Numbered from the stretch's first letter, positions 1 through 9,101 are shown. The stretch is DNA of 64,000 nt from an uncultured Rhizobium sp. (GCA_945952045.1 CAMFHE010000028.1:1-64000), one strand, 5' to 3'. Notes: generated by a model from the letters alone, not told the origin. Translations and numbers: made by a program.

Positions 1-683
1 CAGGCCGACTATGCACTAACATTCCAACCGGATCACCCCATGGGGGCAGACCAATCGCCGCTGACCTCGGCGAGATCAACGATGTTCAGGCAATCATTCC
101 TGCTGTCGACAAACGGTTCGGCCGAGTTGATATTCTCGTCAATGCAGCGGGGCTTACGGATCGTGGGAACATGCTCAACACGACGCCGGAGCTTTTCGAC
201 CGGATGTTCGCCGTCAACACCCGGGCACCGTTCTTTCTGATCCAGGATGCTGCCAAGGTAATGATCCGCGAAGGCGTCGAAGGCAGAGTGGTCAACATCG
301 GTTCGATGTCAGGTCTCGCCGGTCAGCCGTTTCTAGCACCTTACTCCGCTTCCAAGGGTGCGCTTGCAACGGTGACTCGTCATGCTGGTTTTGCCCTCAT
401 GCGCCACCGCATTCACGTCAATCAGCTCGATATCGGTTGGATGAACTCGGATCACGAACGCAAACTTGTTCTCTCTGAGACCGGAGACCCTGATTTCATC
501 GACCGAGCTGCTGCCGCCAAGCCGTTTGGTCGTATTCTCGATCCGAAGGAAGTTGCGCGAACGGTTTTATGGATGGCGTCAGATGAAAGCGGAATGATGA
601 CCGGGGCCGTTATCCCCTTCGACCAATCCGTCTATGGGGGGTACGATGACGCCCCCGTTCCAGCAACCAAGCTAGAGGCATAA
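1..683 (+). CDS. SDR-family oxidoreductase, 5' end outside window
   Basis: The reading frame is open from base 3 at the window edge, so the N-terminus with the nucleotide-binding glycine motif is missing. The visible part has the SDR core: an Asp-Leu pair after strand 4 (ADLGE), the structural NAAG-type motif (LVNAAG), a serine on the catalytic strand (NIGSMSG) and the YxxxK pair (YSASK), then a C-terminal PFGR..DPKEVA segment usual for classical SDRs. It should be a cytosolic NAD(P)-dependent dehydrogenase. One base separates its stop from the next ATG, so it is the upstream member of a three-gene operon with an isomerase and a Gfo/Idh/MocA enzyme, which points to sugar or polyol oxidation. 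The exact substrate cannot be read from the sequence. Confidence 0.9.
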   Translation, partial: GRLCTNIPTGSPHGGRPIAADLGEINDVQAIIPAVDKRFGRVDILVNAAGLTDRGNMLNTTPELFDRMFAVNTRAPFFLIQDAAKVMIREGVEGRVVNIGSMSGLAGQPFLAPYSASKGALATVTRHAGFALMRHRIHVNQLDIGWMNSDHERKLVLSETGDPDFIDRAAAAKPFGRILDPKEVARTVLWMASDESGMMTGAVIPFDQSVYGGYDDAPVPATKLEA

Positions 684-684
684 A

Positions 685-1743
685 ATGCGCACGATCAAAG
701 GACCTGGCGTATTCCTGGCACAGTTCGCAGCCGATGATGCACCCTATAATTCTCTTCCCTCACTGGCTCGGTGGGCAAAGGGCAAGGGATTCAAGGGAGT
801 CCAGATACCGACTTGGGATACGCGTCTTATCGATATGAAACAGGCTGCCGAAAGCCAGGTCTATTGCGATGATTTGAAAGGGATGCTGGCCGAATATGGG
901 CTTGAGATCACTGAACTGGCATCGCATATCACGGGGCAGTTGGTAGCAGTCCATCCCGCCCACGACCGGATTATGGATAGCTTCGCGCCGGAGCATGTTC
1001 GCGGTAATCCTTCAGCGCGCCGTGCTTGGGCCGAAGAGCAGCTTCGGTTCGCCGCAAGGGCGTCGAAACGATTTGGCATCGACCGTCATGTGACGTTTCC
1101 GGGCGCTTTGCTTTGGCCTTATCTCTATCCGTACCCGCAGTGGCCCGAAGGTCTGGTCGAGGAAGGTTTTGACGAACTGGCGCGCCGTTGGACGCCGATT
1201 CTCGACGACTTCAATGAGCACGGTGTAGACGTTTGCTACGAAATTCATCCAAGCGAAGACCTTCACGATGGTCACAGCTGGGAAATGTTCCTGGATAAGG
1301 TCAAGGAGCATCCGCGCGCAAACCTGATGTACGATCCCTCGCACTTGGTTCTCCAGGGGATGGACTACCTGGCCTTCATCGATCACTACCACGAGCGGAT
1401 CAAAACCTTCCATGTGAAGGATGCCGAGTTCCGTCCCGACGGGAAGTCGGGTGCTTATGGCGGTTACCAGCCGTGGTCAAAGCGTGCAGGTCGCTTCCGG
1501 AGCCCGGGAGATGGCCAGGTCGATTTCGGTGCAATCTTCACCAAACTGACGACCTACGGCTTCGACGGCTGGGCGGTACTCGAATGGGAATGCTTCGTGA
1601 AGAATCCCGAGGACGGGGCGGCAGAAGGCGCACGCTTCATCGAAGACCACATCATCCGCGTATCGGATCGCGCTTTTGACGACTTTGTGAAATCTGGCGC
1701 AAATCGCAGCGCCAACCGGGCAATGCTCGGGCTGGAGGACTAA
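685..1743 (+). CDS. sugar phosphate isomerase/epimerase (TIM barrel)
   Basis: This 352-residue protein resembles xylose-isomerase-like TIM-barrel enzymes (AP endonuclease 2 superfamily). Acidic and histidine residues that could bind a divalent metal are spaced through the barrel: EIHPSED near residue 189, MYDPSHL near 216, FHVKDAEF near 237 and VLEWE near 300. These are the usual metal-ligand positions in the family. It probably isomerises or epimerises a keto sugar or inositol derivative. It starts one base after the SDR stop and its TAA overlaps the next ATG (TAATG), so the three genes are translationally coupled. The family call is firm; the substrate is unknown. Confidence 0.85.
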   Translation: MRTIKGPGVFLAQFAADDAPYNSLPSLARWAKGKGFKGVQIPTWDTRLIDMKQAAESQVYCDDLKGMLAEYGLEITELASHITGQLVAVHPAHDRIMDSFAPEHVRGNPSARRAWAEEQLRFAARASKRFGIDRHVTFPGALLWPYLYPYPQWPEGLVEEGFDELARRWTPILDDFNEHGVDVCYEIHPSEDLHDGHSWEMFLDKVKEHPRANLMYDPSHLVLQGMDYLAFIDHYHERIKTFHVKDAEFRPDGKSGAYGGYQPWSKRAGRFRSPGDGQVDFGAIFTKLTTYGFDGWAVLEWECFVKNPEDGAAEGARFIEDHIIRVSDRAFDDFVKSGANRSANRAMLGLED

Positions 1744-2903
1744 TGAGCAAGAAACCACTTCGCCTTGGCATGGTCGGTGGCGGTCAGGGCGCTTACATCG
1801 GCAACATTCATCGGCTGGCTTCGCGCCTGGATGGTAACTGGCTATTGGTCGCCGGTGCATTCGACGTCGATCCCGACAAAGGCCGCGAGTTTGCCATCAA
1901 TGAAGGGCTCGATCCCGCTCGTAGCTATGGCACTTATCAAGACCTGATTGCTGGTGAAAGCGCGCGGGAAGATCGCGTTGATGCGGTTGCTATCTGCACG
2001 CCGAACTTCACACACTATCCTATTGCCAAGGCGCTGATCGAAGCTGGCTTCGATGTGATCTGCGAAAAGCCACTGACGGCAACTCTTGAAGATGCACTCG
2101 CTTTAGAGAAGCTATCCAAGGAATCTGGTCGGTTTGTTGGTGTGACCTACACCTACTCAGGCTACCCAATGATTCACGAAGCACGCGTGCGCGTTGCCGC
2201 TGGCGAGATCGGTGACATCCGAACGGTTCAGGTTGAATATCCTCTCGAATGGATGGCAACAGCCATCGAGCAGAAGGGCAACGCACAAGCAGCGTGGCGA
2301 ACCGATCCCAAAAAGAATGGACGCGGCGGTTCAATCGGCGACATTGGTACGCACGCATATCACCTTGCAGGGTTCGTGACCGGCCTTAAGCTCGAAAAGC
2401 TAACGGCCGACTTGGCGACCTTCGTGGCTGGCCGGGCCCTCGACGATAACGCTCACGTATTGATGCGATATGAGGGTGGTGCGCGCGGGCTTCTTTGGTC
2501 TTCGCAGGTTGCACTTGGAAACTCGAATGGTGTCCGCCTGCGGGTATTCGGGTCCACCGGTTCGTTCCAGTGGTTCCAGGAACAGCCCAATGAATTGATC
2601 TACACACCCCTGGATGGTCGAGTGCAGACGATCAAGCGTGGGGCTGATGATCTTTCCGAAGATGCGAAGGTTCGTATTCGTACACCTCCAGGCCACCCTG
2701 AAGGATACCTGGAAGCCTTCGCAAATCTCTATTGTGGCTTCGCGGAGGCGATCCGGGCACGTCGTGAAGGGCGTGATCCCTCCGCCATCGGCCGCAACAT
2801 TCCATTGACGTACGATGGCCTAAAAGGCGTCGCTTTCGTGGAAGCGGTCGTTGACAGTTCTGAGAGTGTCGAGCCCCGGTGGATTACCCCGGTCGCCGTC
2901 TAG
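1743..2903 (+). CDS. Gfo/Idh/MocA family oxidoreductase
   Basis: A 386-residue protein with an N-terminal Rossmann fold (GMVGGGQGAYIGNIH, residues about 9-23) and the family's conserved EKP motif (CEKPLT, near residue 110) that places the catalytic lysine. The second half is the alpha/beta substrate domain (GGSIGDIGTHAYHLAGF near residue 196). Members oxidise or reduce inositol and sugars with NAD(P). Its ATG overlaps the stop of the isomerase, making it the third gene of the operon. No further operon gene follows; about 120 bases downstream the sequence changes to decayed insertion sequences, so the original operon may have been cut at this point. Confidence 0.9.
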   Translation: MSKKPLRLGMVGGGQGAYIGNIHRLASRLDGNWLLVAGAFDVDPDKGREFAINEGLDPARSYGTYQDLIAGESAREDRVDAVAICTPNFTHYPIAKALIEAGFDVICEKPLTATLEDALALEKLSKESGRFVGVTYTYSGYPMIHEARVRVAAGEIGDIRTVQVEYPLEWMATAIEQKGNAQAAWRTDPKKNGRGGSIGDIGTHAYHLAGFVTGLKLEKLTADLATFVAGRALDDNAHVLMRYEGGARGLLWSSQVALGNSNGVRLRVFGSTGSFQWFQEQPNELIYTPLDGRVQTIKRGADDLSEDAKVRIRTPPGHPEGYLEAFANLYCGFAEAIRARREGRDPSAIGRNIPLTYDGLKGVAFVEAVVDSSESVEPRWITPVAV

Positions 2904-3022
2904 TCGGCCAACCACGGCTGCTGGTGCTGTGTATCGGCCCAATAGCCGTGATCCGATTTAGATCGCGCCTCCAACGCCTCACACAGCGGCTACAATCCGG
3001 CCCGTGAGAAGCGTCTTGTATA

Positions 3023-3510
3023 CTAGGCTCAGGACCTATTAAATTGGTTGCGAACGGTCCGATCGGTTGATTCCCTGGTGGCGCGAGGAGGCGCTGCCAT
3101 GAGTGATTTGATTTGGTTATCGGAGGCGCAGATGCGCCGGATCGAGCGCCATTTCCCGCTGTCGCACGGGGTGCCCCGGGTCGATGACCGCCGGATTATC
3201 AGTGGCATCATCTTCGTGATCCGCAATGGTCTGCGATGGCGCGATGCGCCTGCTGAGTACGGGCCGCCGAAGACGATCTGCAACCGGTTCATCCGCTGGA
3301 GCCGTATGGGCGTGTTCAACAGGATTTTCGCGGCACTGTCGGCCAAGGGGGCAAACCGGATCAGTTGACGATCGATGCCACCCATCTCAAGGCGCACCGG
3401 ACGGCAGCCAGTCTGCTCAAAAAGAGGCTGTTCCCCGACGTATCGGGCGCACCAAAGGCGGCCTGAACTCCAAGCTTCACGCCGTCTGCGAAGGCAAGGG
3501 CCGTCGCTCA
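3023..3510 (+). mobile_element. truncated IS5-family element
   Basis: Homology to an IS5-family element (probably the IS427 group) starts with the AT-richer leader near 3023 and includes the transposase start at 3099. The transposase match stops abruptly at about 3505, after which the sequence is unrelated. No right end is visible, so the element is a remnant. The left boundary is approximate because I could not align a terminal repeat. Confidence 0.6.
3099..3507 (+). pseudogene. IS5-family transposase remnant, frameshifted and truncated
   Basis: The ATG at 3099 opens a typical N-terminal DUF4096 domain (MSDLIWLSEAQMRRIERHF, then GLRWRDAP and GPPKTICNRF). The frame ends at 3368. One extra G in the G-run at 3347-3351 would restore the family sequence: after the run, the +1 frame reads QLTIDATHLKAHRTAA, the first DDE strand, and then crosses an A-rich slippage site near 3419 into a third frame reading GRTKGGLNSKLHAVC. 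Beyond about 3507 the expected sequence is lost. The gene therefore has a single-base frameshift besides the normal programmed one, and lacks its C-terminal half, so it should be inactive. Confidence 0.8.
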
Positions 3511-3613
3511 AGCTGCCGTGACCCGAGCAGTGTCGGCCGGCGTAGCCATCGAAGTCGACTTTTAGTGCAAGGCGATGGTTTCGGACGAATTGGCCGTGCG
3601 ATCTTGCGGCAGG

Positions 3614-3832
3614 CTATCGACAGAGATGATGTGCTTGCCTCTGAACTTCGGAATATTTTGGCGCTCGGGCTACTGACTGAACACGCAGGTCGAGATGCTG
3701 TACGTACTCGCGGTACCAGCCCCTCAGCGCATTCTTGGTGGGATAAACCAACTGTCGGATGGTCGAATTGAGTCGCTTGCCAAGCCGCATACAAAGTCCA
3801 ACGGCTCGAAGTCTGTCGGCGTAGGAATACAT
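3614..3832 (-). pseudogene. IS3-family OrfA remnant
   Basis: Reading leftward from the ATG at 3832, the 72-residue frame begins like the helix-turn-helix OrfA of IS3-family (IS150-like) elements: MYSYADRLRAVGL, then KRLNSTIRQLVYPTKNAL and GWYREY. The similarity fades after the APKYSEVQRQ segment and a stop follows at 3614. No OrfB with a DDE core is present. It abuts the IS5 remnant, so two different insertion sequences were nested or deleted here. Identification rests on residue pattern only. Confidence 0.65.
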
Positions 3833-3869
3833 GAACTACCTCTTTGGTGGTCCAAGTTTTCATCCGCAT

Positions 3870-4286
3870 CCCCTTAAGCGCTTAACCGGCTCAGTTCCGC
3901 GTGGAAACCAACACTCAGGAAGCTTTCGCACGATAGAAGACGCTACAAGCGTCAAAAAATACCCCGACCCGAACTAAGAGTTTCCCACGCTCGTGAGATC
4001 AACACAAGGCGAGTTCCATAAGTATGCTTATGTAATCGATCCTTGTGCCCGGGGTGTGTTCAAGTTTGAAGTGCGACTTGCGGTCAGCTGCGGGGCGATC
4101 GACACGGTCGCCGATTTCCAGGCAATCAAGCTATGACGATGCCAACCGGAGGATGGTGCGCGGCGGCGGTCGAGTTCGGGATCGGGCGATGGCGGGCAAT
4201 CCCGATTTCAAGTGATCGGATACCGCGGAACTTATTTTTGTCTCAAGCAGTTAAAGGACGCAACTTGCTTATGGAGGACATCAAGA
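3870..4286. other. about 415 bases without a recognised gene
   Basis: Short open frames exist here, but none has a plausible ribosome site with a recognisable product. A small hairpin (GACGCT/AGCGTC, 3939-3953) lies inside. The stretch links the decayed insertion sequences to the PhnA-like locus and probably holds that locus's promoter. Confidence 0.5.
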
Positions 4287-4364
4287 ATGGGTCGCGGAAT
4301 CTTACTTTGGCTGCTCGGCGTACCGATCCCGATCATCATTTTGATCGCGCTGTTTTCGCACTAG
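4287..4364 (+). CDS. 25-residue single-pass membrane peptide
   Basis: The peptide starts MGRGILLWLLGVPIPI and ends IALFSH. It is one hydrophobic helix with a basic residue near the N-terminus, so it should sit in the inner membrane. A purine-rich site (GGAGG, 4273-4277) precedes the ATG. Its stop is 13 bases before the ATG of the PhnA-like membrane protein, suggesting co-transcription. From memory, near-identical short peptides precede PhnA-like genes in other rhizobia, which supports a real gene. Function unknown. Confidence 0.7.
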   Translation: MGRGILLWLLGVPIPIIILIALFSH

Positions 4365-4377
4365 GGAGCGGCACCTC

Positions 4378-5301
4378 ATGGCAAACATTCATGACGCAAC
4401 CGTGCGTATTCCCTCCGGAGCCGGCGACTCTCCGAATTCCGCCGTCCGTTGGGCGCCAATCCTTGCAGGCGCTTTCGGCGCCTGCGCGGTCACTTTGCTG
4501 CTGACCATTCTCGGCACCGGTCTTGGTCTCACCATGGTCTCGCCGTTTTCCGGCGAAAGCTATTCGGCCGGAACCCTCGCCATATCGGCCGCGATCTGGC
4601 TGATCGTCATCCAGTGGCTTTCCTCGGCGTTCGGCGGTTATCTCGCGGGTCGCCTGCGGACGCGCTGGGCCTCCGTCCATGAGGACGAAACCTTCTTCCG
4701 CGACACGGCGCATGGTTTTCTGTCCTGGGCGGTCGGCACTGTCTTCGTTGCTTCCGTCCTGGGATCGACCATGACATCGCTGATCGGCGGCGGGGTTTCG
4801 GCGGCCACGACCGTCACCTCGGGCCTCGTGCAAGGGGCCGCGCAAGGTGCTGCTTCGAACGAGCAGTTGACCTCCCGCGCATCCGGCGCCGACCCCAGCG
4901 CATATTTCATCGACATGATGTTCCGCCCTGCGGCCGAAGCATCCGCCGGCGCGCCGCCTGCCGATCCCGCGCAAGCACGCCAGGAAGCATCGCGCATTCT
5001 GTTGGCCGGCGCGGCTGCCGGAGAAATTCCCGCCGCCGACAAGACCTATCTTGCGCAGATCGTGTCGCGCAATACGGGCCTGCCGCAGGCCGAAGCGGAA
5101 AAGCGCGTGAACGATGTGATCGCCCAGGCTGATGCGGCTGCGCAGAAGGCCAAGGAGGCGGCAGACGCGGCCCGCAAGGCCAGCGCAACCACGGCGATCA
5201 TGAGCTTCATCGCCTTGCTGATCGGCGCATTCATCGCCTCGGTCGCCGCAGCCCTCGGCGGTCGCCAGCGTGACGAGTTCGAGAGCGCAAATCCCCTGTA
5301 A
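4378..5301 (+). CDS. PhnA-like integral membrane protein
   Basis: This 307-residue protein has hydrophobic segments at about residues 24-52, 62-85, 112-145 and 280-302. Its N-terminal part reads WAPILAGAFGACAVTLLL, a pattern of the rhizobial proteins annotated PhnA-like (unrelated to phosphonoacetate hydrolase). The C-terminal third is an Ala/Lys-rich helical stretch (residues about 210-275), probably cytoplasmic or periplasmic coiled coil, before the last membrane helix. It follows the 25-residue membrane peptide and ends at a strong terminator. No enzymatic motif is visible. A role in envelope stress is sometimes proposed for such proteins but is not shown here. Confidence 0.75.
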   Translation: MANIHDATVRIPSGAGDSPNSAVRWAPILAGAFGACAVTLLLTILGTGLGLTMVSPFSGESYSAGTLAISAAIWLIVIQWLSSAFGGYLAGRLRTRWASVHEDETFFRDTAHGFLSWAVGTVFVASVLGSTMTSLIGGGVSAATTVTSGLVQGAAQGAASNEQLTSRASGADPSAYFIDMMFRPAAEASAGAPPADPAQARQEASRILLAGAAAGEIPAADKTYLAQIVSRNTGLPQAEAEKRVNDVIAQADAAAQKAKEAADAARKASATTAIMSFIALLIGAFIASVAAALGGRQRDEFESANPL

Positions 5302-5308
5302 CGTCGAG

Positions 5309-5335
5309 AAAGCCCGGTCGAAAGGCCGGGCTTTT
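5309..5335 (+). terminator. rho-independent terminator after PhnA-like gene
   Basis: A perfect 9-bp stem (AAAGCCCGG/CCGGGCTTT, 5309-5317 and 5326-5334) with an 8-base loop and a short T-run lies 8 bases after the stop codon. Confidence 0.85.
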
Positions 5336-5390
5336 CATGCCCTCCCCGGCTTTTGCCGGACATGATCTGGAATGACTACAGGAGACATCC

Positions 5391-5681
5391 TTGTTGCGTT
5401 TTTTCTTCAATGTGCGTTCGGTTCACGGGGTCGCGGAAGACTATGAAGGCGAGGACTTCCCGAGTCTCGCAGCCGCACAGGCGAATGCCACAAGGTATAT
5501 CAGCGACTTGATGATCGAGCAGATCATGAAACGGCAACCGATCGACATCCAAGCGGTCGAGATCTGTGACGATGACGGCAAACTCATCAGGAGCGTGACA
5601 GTCATCGATGTCTTGACCAGCGCCAGCCTTCCGGTCGAAAGACAGGCAACAAGCCTGCAGCTCGTACAACCGGCTGCCTGA
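5391..5681 (+). CDS. DUF6894-like small protein
   Basis: A 96-residue cytosolic protein starting at TTG, with an AGGAGA site 5391 minus about 9 bases. The opening MLRFFFNVRSVHGVAEDYEG and the following ASLAAAQANA-type helix match the rhizobial DUF6894 pattern (aromatic opening strand, acidic D-E-G, then an Ala-rich helix). No catalytic motif is visible. It stands alone behind a terminator and before the acyltransferase. The function of this family is not known to me. Confidence 0.7.
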   Translation: MLRFFFNVRSVHGVAEDYEGEDFPSLAAAQANATRYISDLMIEQIMKRQPIDIQAVEICDDDGKLIRSVTVIDVLTSASLPVERQATSLQLVQPAA

Positions 5682-5859
5682 GGACGAACTGCAAACCCTT
5701 GCATAATCGTCATTCCCGCCGGTGCGGCGGGCAGATTGTCCGTCGCCCTCGCCGATGGCGATCTCTATCGCTTGTCGCACGCCCCCGTCTCTCCCGCATC
5801 ACCAGCCCCATTCAAGCTTGCTCCGTTAGCTCGAAGGAATGCACGCGGAGAGAGTGTTT

Positions 5860-6969
5860 ATGGCGGACCATTCGGCAAGCAAGCTCGACATCATCCAAGT
5901 ATTGCGTGGGTTGGCTGCAACCGCCGTTATGCTATGGCATGCTAGCATTTTCCTCGGGCCGTACGATACGGGGCCTGGCGCTGTGCTTTTTTATCCCCTC
6001 GCCACGATGGGTGTCGATCTGTTTTTCCTGATCTGCGGCTTTGTCATGTACATAACCACGATCAGAACAGTGAATGGAACGACATTTACGCAGCAACCTG
6101 CGGTATTTTTGATAAAGCGGCTGACACGCATCTATCCGCTTTATCTGCTCTGTACACTTGGAATATTTGCAATCGAGTGGAGCGGAGAAAGGCAGACGCA
6201 AGATCTGTTGATGCGAAGCCTGCTGTTTTTGCCGGTTTACAACGACCAGTTTCCAAACGTGTTCGCGCCGACCATGACCATTGGCTGGTCCATTACTTAT
6301 GAAGTGTTTTTCTACCTGCTCTTCGCGGCGGCGCTGTGTTTCCGTCGAAATTTTCTGCAAATCCTGCTCTTCTGGGCCGTCGTCGCCATCATGGCTCCCA
6401 TGGCCATGGGGCATCCGCCGGCCAGCCAGACATATGGGATTCTTGCCATCCTCGGCAGCGATCTGAACCTTTTGTTCCTTGCCGGAATACTGATCGGCGC
6501 TCTTTACCGATCAAGCTTTCGTCTGTCGCGAAACGGCGCCGTCACGGCGGCGATCCTCGCGCCGCTACCGGGCATGTACCAATATTTGACACAAACCGGG
6601 CTCTCTCACGGGTTCGAAGGGGTCGGCCTGTCGATGGCATTGCTCTTTTTGCTGTTGATCATGGCTGACAAGACGCTCGATATAAGATGCAGCCGCCCGC
6701 TGACCTATCTCGGGGACATTTCCTACTCGATCTACCTCACGCATCCTCTTGCCATGTGGGCGATGATGTATTCGAACGAGAAATTCGCATTTGGTAACCC
6801 ATATGGGGGATGCGCCAATATTGCAGCCATACTTATGCTGACGCTGGGAATTTCTATCGTGACGCATCAACTGATCGAGCGCCGGCTGAGCGCCCGATTG
6901 AGAGACTTGTTGCTTTCCGCTTATTTCGGATTTCAGCACAAGGCGGTTACCGGACGTTCTCGGAATTAG
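5860..6969 (+). CDS. acyltransferase 3 family membrane protein
   Basis: A 369-residue protein with about ten hydrophobic helices and the acyltransferase-3 (OafA/ExoZ/NodX-like) start: LDIIQVLRGLAATAVMLWHA, where the Arg and His are conserved, then MGVDLFFLICGFVMY. The later GDISYSIYLTHPLAMW is the usual penultimate helix. Such enzymes O-acylate surface or exported polysaccharides. I start at the ATG at 5860, preceded by GGAGAG, rather than the upstream in-frame ATG at 5839. Base composition is less GC-rich than in most of the window, as is the next gene, suggesting a transferred surface-modification pair. Confidence 0.85.
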   Translation: MADHSASKLDIIQVLRGLAATAVMLWHASIFLGPYDTGPGAVLFYPLATMGVDLFFLICGFVMYITTIRTVNGTTFTQQPAVFLIKRLTRIYPLYLLCTLGIFAIEWSGERQTQDLLMRSLLFLPVYNDQFPNVFAPTMTIGWSITYEVFFYLLFAAALCFRRNFLQILLFWAVVAIMAPMAMGHPPASQTYGILAILGSDLNLLFLAGILIGALYRSSFRLSRNGAVTAAILAPLPGMYQYLTQTGLSHGFEGVGLSMALLFLLLIMADKTLDIRCSRPLTYLGDISYSIYLTHPLAMWAMMYSNEKFAFGNPYGGCANIAAILMLTLGISIVTHQLIERRLSARLRDLLLSAYFGFQHKAVTGRSRN

Positions 6970-7024
6970 GTCGAACATTCCGGAGCCACCGCCGCAGGTA
7001 TTGCTCCGCGATTTGGAGTATATC

Positions 7025-8977
7025 ATGGCGTCTTCGTATTTTTATAGTGAAGGAAATCCACCGGACTATGATTTCCTCACCAATGTCCTGGATCCGGTCA
7101 GCCTGAAGTCGGCTCAGTCTCTCAATTTCGACAAGCGCGGCACATATTATGTCCGCGTTGAAAAGCCGAAAATAGGAGACACCTACACCGTCCTCAGCGA
7201 TGCGCGTATCGAAAAGGATGGCGGTTCTTCCGTTATCTTGAACGAAACCCAGATATCCAGCGTTCGCCTTGTTCAGCTTTATTTCAACACCAACAGCGAC
7301 TACGCCGAATATAACAATTCCACGTCCCAGAAAATTGTCGATAACTCCCTGACCGGCTACAATCCGGGGGGAGACAATTATTCCTACATGGATCGACTGG
7401 TCGTGGAGCCCGGTCAGGCGGGCGGCACGTTCACGCCGTTCTTTTTTCTGGTGGTCAAGGGCGGCGCGAATGAAGGCGGCTCCGGTCGGGCGCTTGTCGT
7501 CGAAGGCGACATTACCGGTGTTCGTGAAAAGAACTGGGGCGACTGGCTGGACGGTTCCCCCGGCGGGGACGGGACAGGCGGAGGCGTCCCTGGCACGGGC
7601 GATGGCGGCGATCCGACCGACAATCGCCTGACGCCCGAGGAACTTCGCGCCACCAGGGAGGAATTGGCGAAGGTCCAGTCAGAGATTGCCGCACGCGAAA
7701 AAGCGAGCGGCGACATGTATCTGAAATTGATCGCGGCGCGTGAATTGCTCGCACTAAACGAGCAACGGCTCGACGGCTTGAGCGATGAGCAGCTGCTGAT
7801 ATACGCCGAAAACGTCCTCGAAGTGCTTCAGACGACCGGCGCCTGGGCAGGCATATATCTTAAGTATCAGACTGCCGCCATCGTCGGCGTCACGAAAATT
7901 CTCAAGGCTGGAAAAGAAGCTGTAGAGGATACGAATTCGAAGAACGAATATCTCAGGGAAACTGAAAAGGGCTACAGCCAGATCGATGATGCCTCCGACG
8001 CATTGCTGTTCAACGCCAATACCTATTTCAAGATATTGAAGAATGCGATTCCGGAAATCGATGCCGTATACACGACGACACAATCGACACGACAGATCGT
8101 TGAAAATCAAGGCGATTTGAATACCGTACATGCCAACGCGACCGTTGCAAAAAATGCGGTCAACAATCTGACGGTCCTGAAAGCGCAGCTGGAAGCCGCG
8201 TTGATGGAAAATCGCAATAGCATCGTGGAGCTTCAGCAGACTGAAAACACGCTGATCCAAAAGACGCTTGGCGCTTCGAACACAACGCTTCTGGATGTCG
8301 GTCAGCAATACAATGCAGGCGGCGTCAAATTGCAATACAGCGCCAACGATGCTTCCGTCGGCGGTGATTTTGTCGACATGGTCACTTTGTCGGCCGATTA
8401 TCAGTCCGTCGTCGCAACGGCGGGCAATGTCATGGTGTTTGGCGAGACATCGCAGCACGACAGGGTTGTTATCGGCGGGTCATTCAAAGACTTCACGATA
8501 TCGACCACCGATGGCGGCGTCGGCCTTGTCGAGGGTGCGCGCCTGTCGCTGATCGCCCAAGATGTCGAGCGTCTCAATTTCAGTGATCTGACGATTGCCT
8601 TCGACGATGACGGCATGGCGGGGATCGGCTACCGCATCTATCAGGCGGCGTTCGATCGAACTCCCGACTATGCCGGGCTTGGGCACTGGGTCCGGCAACT
8701 GGATTCCGGCGCAAGCCTTCTTGATGTCGCCAACGCATTCGTCGGCTCTGCCGAGTTCAAAGCCAATTACGGCGCAAATCCCTCGGGAAGCGCTTTGGTT
8801 TCCAAGCTTTATGCGAACGTATTGGGACGCGAGGGAGAAGCGACCGGCCGGGCCTTCTGGGAAGGACAGATTGCCGCTGGCATGTCGTATGCCCAGGTGC
8901 TGGCCCATTTTTCGGAAAGCCCGGAGAACATTGCCGGCGTCGCTCCCGAAATCGCCGGCGGCATCTGGTATATTTGA
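7025..8977 (+). CDS. DUF4214 domain protein, probably exported
   Basis: A 650-residue protein. The N-terminal 150 residues form a beta-rich, acidic domain I do not recognise (SSYFYSEGNPPDYDF). A Gly/Asp-rich linker follows at about 175-200, then a long helical region (about 205-420) with coiled-coil character. Next comes a repeat-like beta segment (GDFVDMVTLSADYQSV, near 445), and the C-terminus is a DUF4214 domain (RIYQAAFDRTPDYAGLGHW, with a second copy VSKLYANVLGREGEATGRAFW). DUF4214 occurs in large acidic proteins exported by type I secretion or found at the surface. There is no Sec signal. ATG 7025 follows GGAG; an upstream TTG at 7001 is the alternative. Confidence 0.75.
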   Translation: MASSYFYSEGNPPDYDFLTNVLDPVSLKSAQSLNFDKRGTYYVRVEKPKIGDTYTVLSDARIEKDGGSSVILNETQISSVRLVQLYFNTNSDYAEYNNSTSQKIVDNSLTGYNPGGDNYSYMDRLVVEPGQAGGTFTPFFFLVVKGGANEGGSGRALVVEGDITGVREKNWGDWLDGSPGGDGTGGGVPGTGDGGDPTDNRLTPEELRATREELAKVQSEIAAREKASGDMYLKLIAARELLALNEQRLDGLSDEQLLIYAENVLEVLQTTGAWAGIYLKYQTAAIVGVTKILKAGKEAVEDTNSKNEYLRETEKGYSQIDDASDALLFNANTYFKILKNAIPEIDAVYTTTQSTRQIVENQGDLNTVHANATVAKNAVNNLTVLKAQLEAALMENRNSIVELQQTENTLIQKTLGASNTTLLDVGQQYNAGGVKLQYSANDASVGGDFVDMVTLSADYQSVVATAGNVMVFGETSQHDRVVIGGSFKDFTISTTDGGVGLVEGARLSLIAQDVERLNFSDLTIAFDDDGMAGIGYRIYQAAFDRTPDYAGLGHWVRQLDSGASLLDVANAFVGSAEFKANYGANPSGSALVSKLYANVLGREGEATGRAFWEGQIAAGMSYAQVLAHFSESPENIAGVAPEIAGGIWYI

Positions 8978-8985
8978 CATCGAAG

Positions 8986-9016
8986 CTCCGGCCGGCCTCA
9001 AGCAGACCGGCCGGAG
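8986..9016. terminator. strong hairpin after DUF4214 gene
   Basis: A 10-bp perfect stem (CTCCGGCCGG/CCGGCCGGAG, 8986-8995 and 9007-9016) starts nine bases after the stop. It lacks a T-run on the plus strand, so termination is possible but not certain. Confidence 0.5.
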
Positions 9017-9101
9017 AAACGTCCTATTCGGCGTGGAAAGGGTCGCGGCGCAATTGATCTCACAGACGCGATCAATCGGCTGCCCATGTTCCGGGCAGAA
9101 T

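Noticed and set aside
4133..4504. 123-codon plus-strand frame overlapping the membrane peptide
   Set aside because: It overlaps both the 25-residue peptide and the PhnA-like gene in another frame and has no ribosome site or family.
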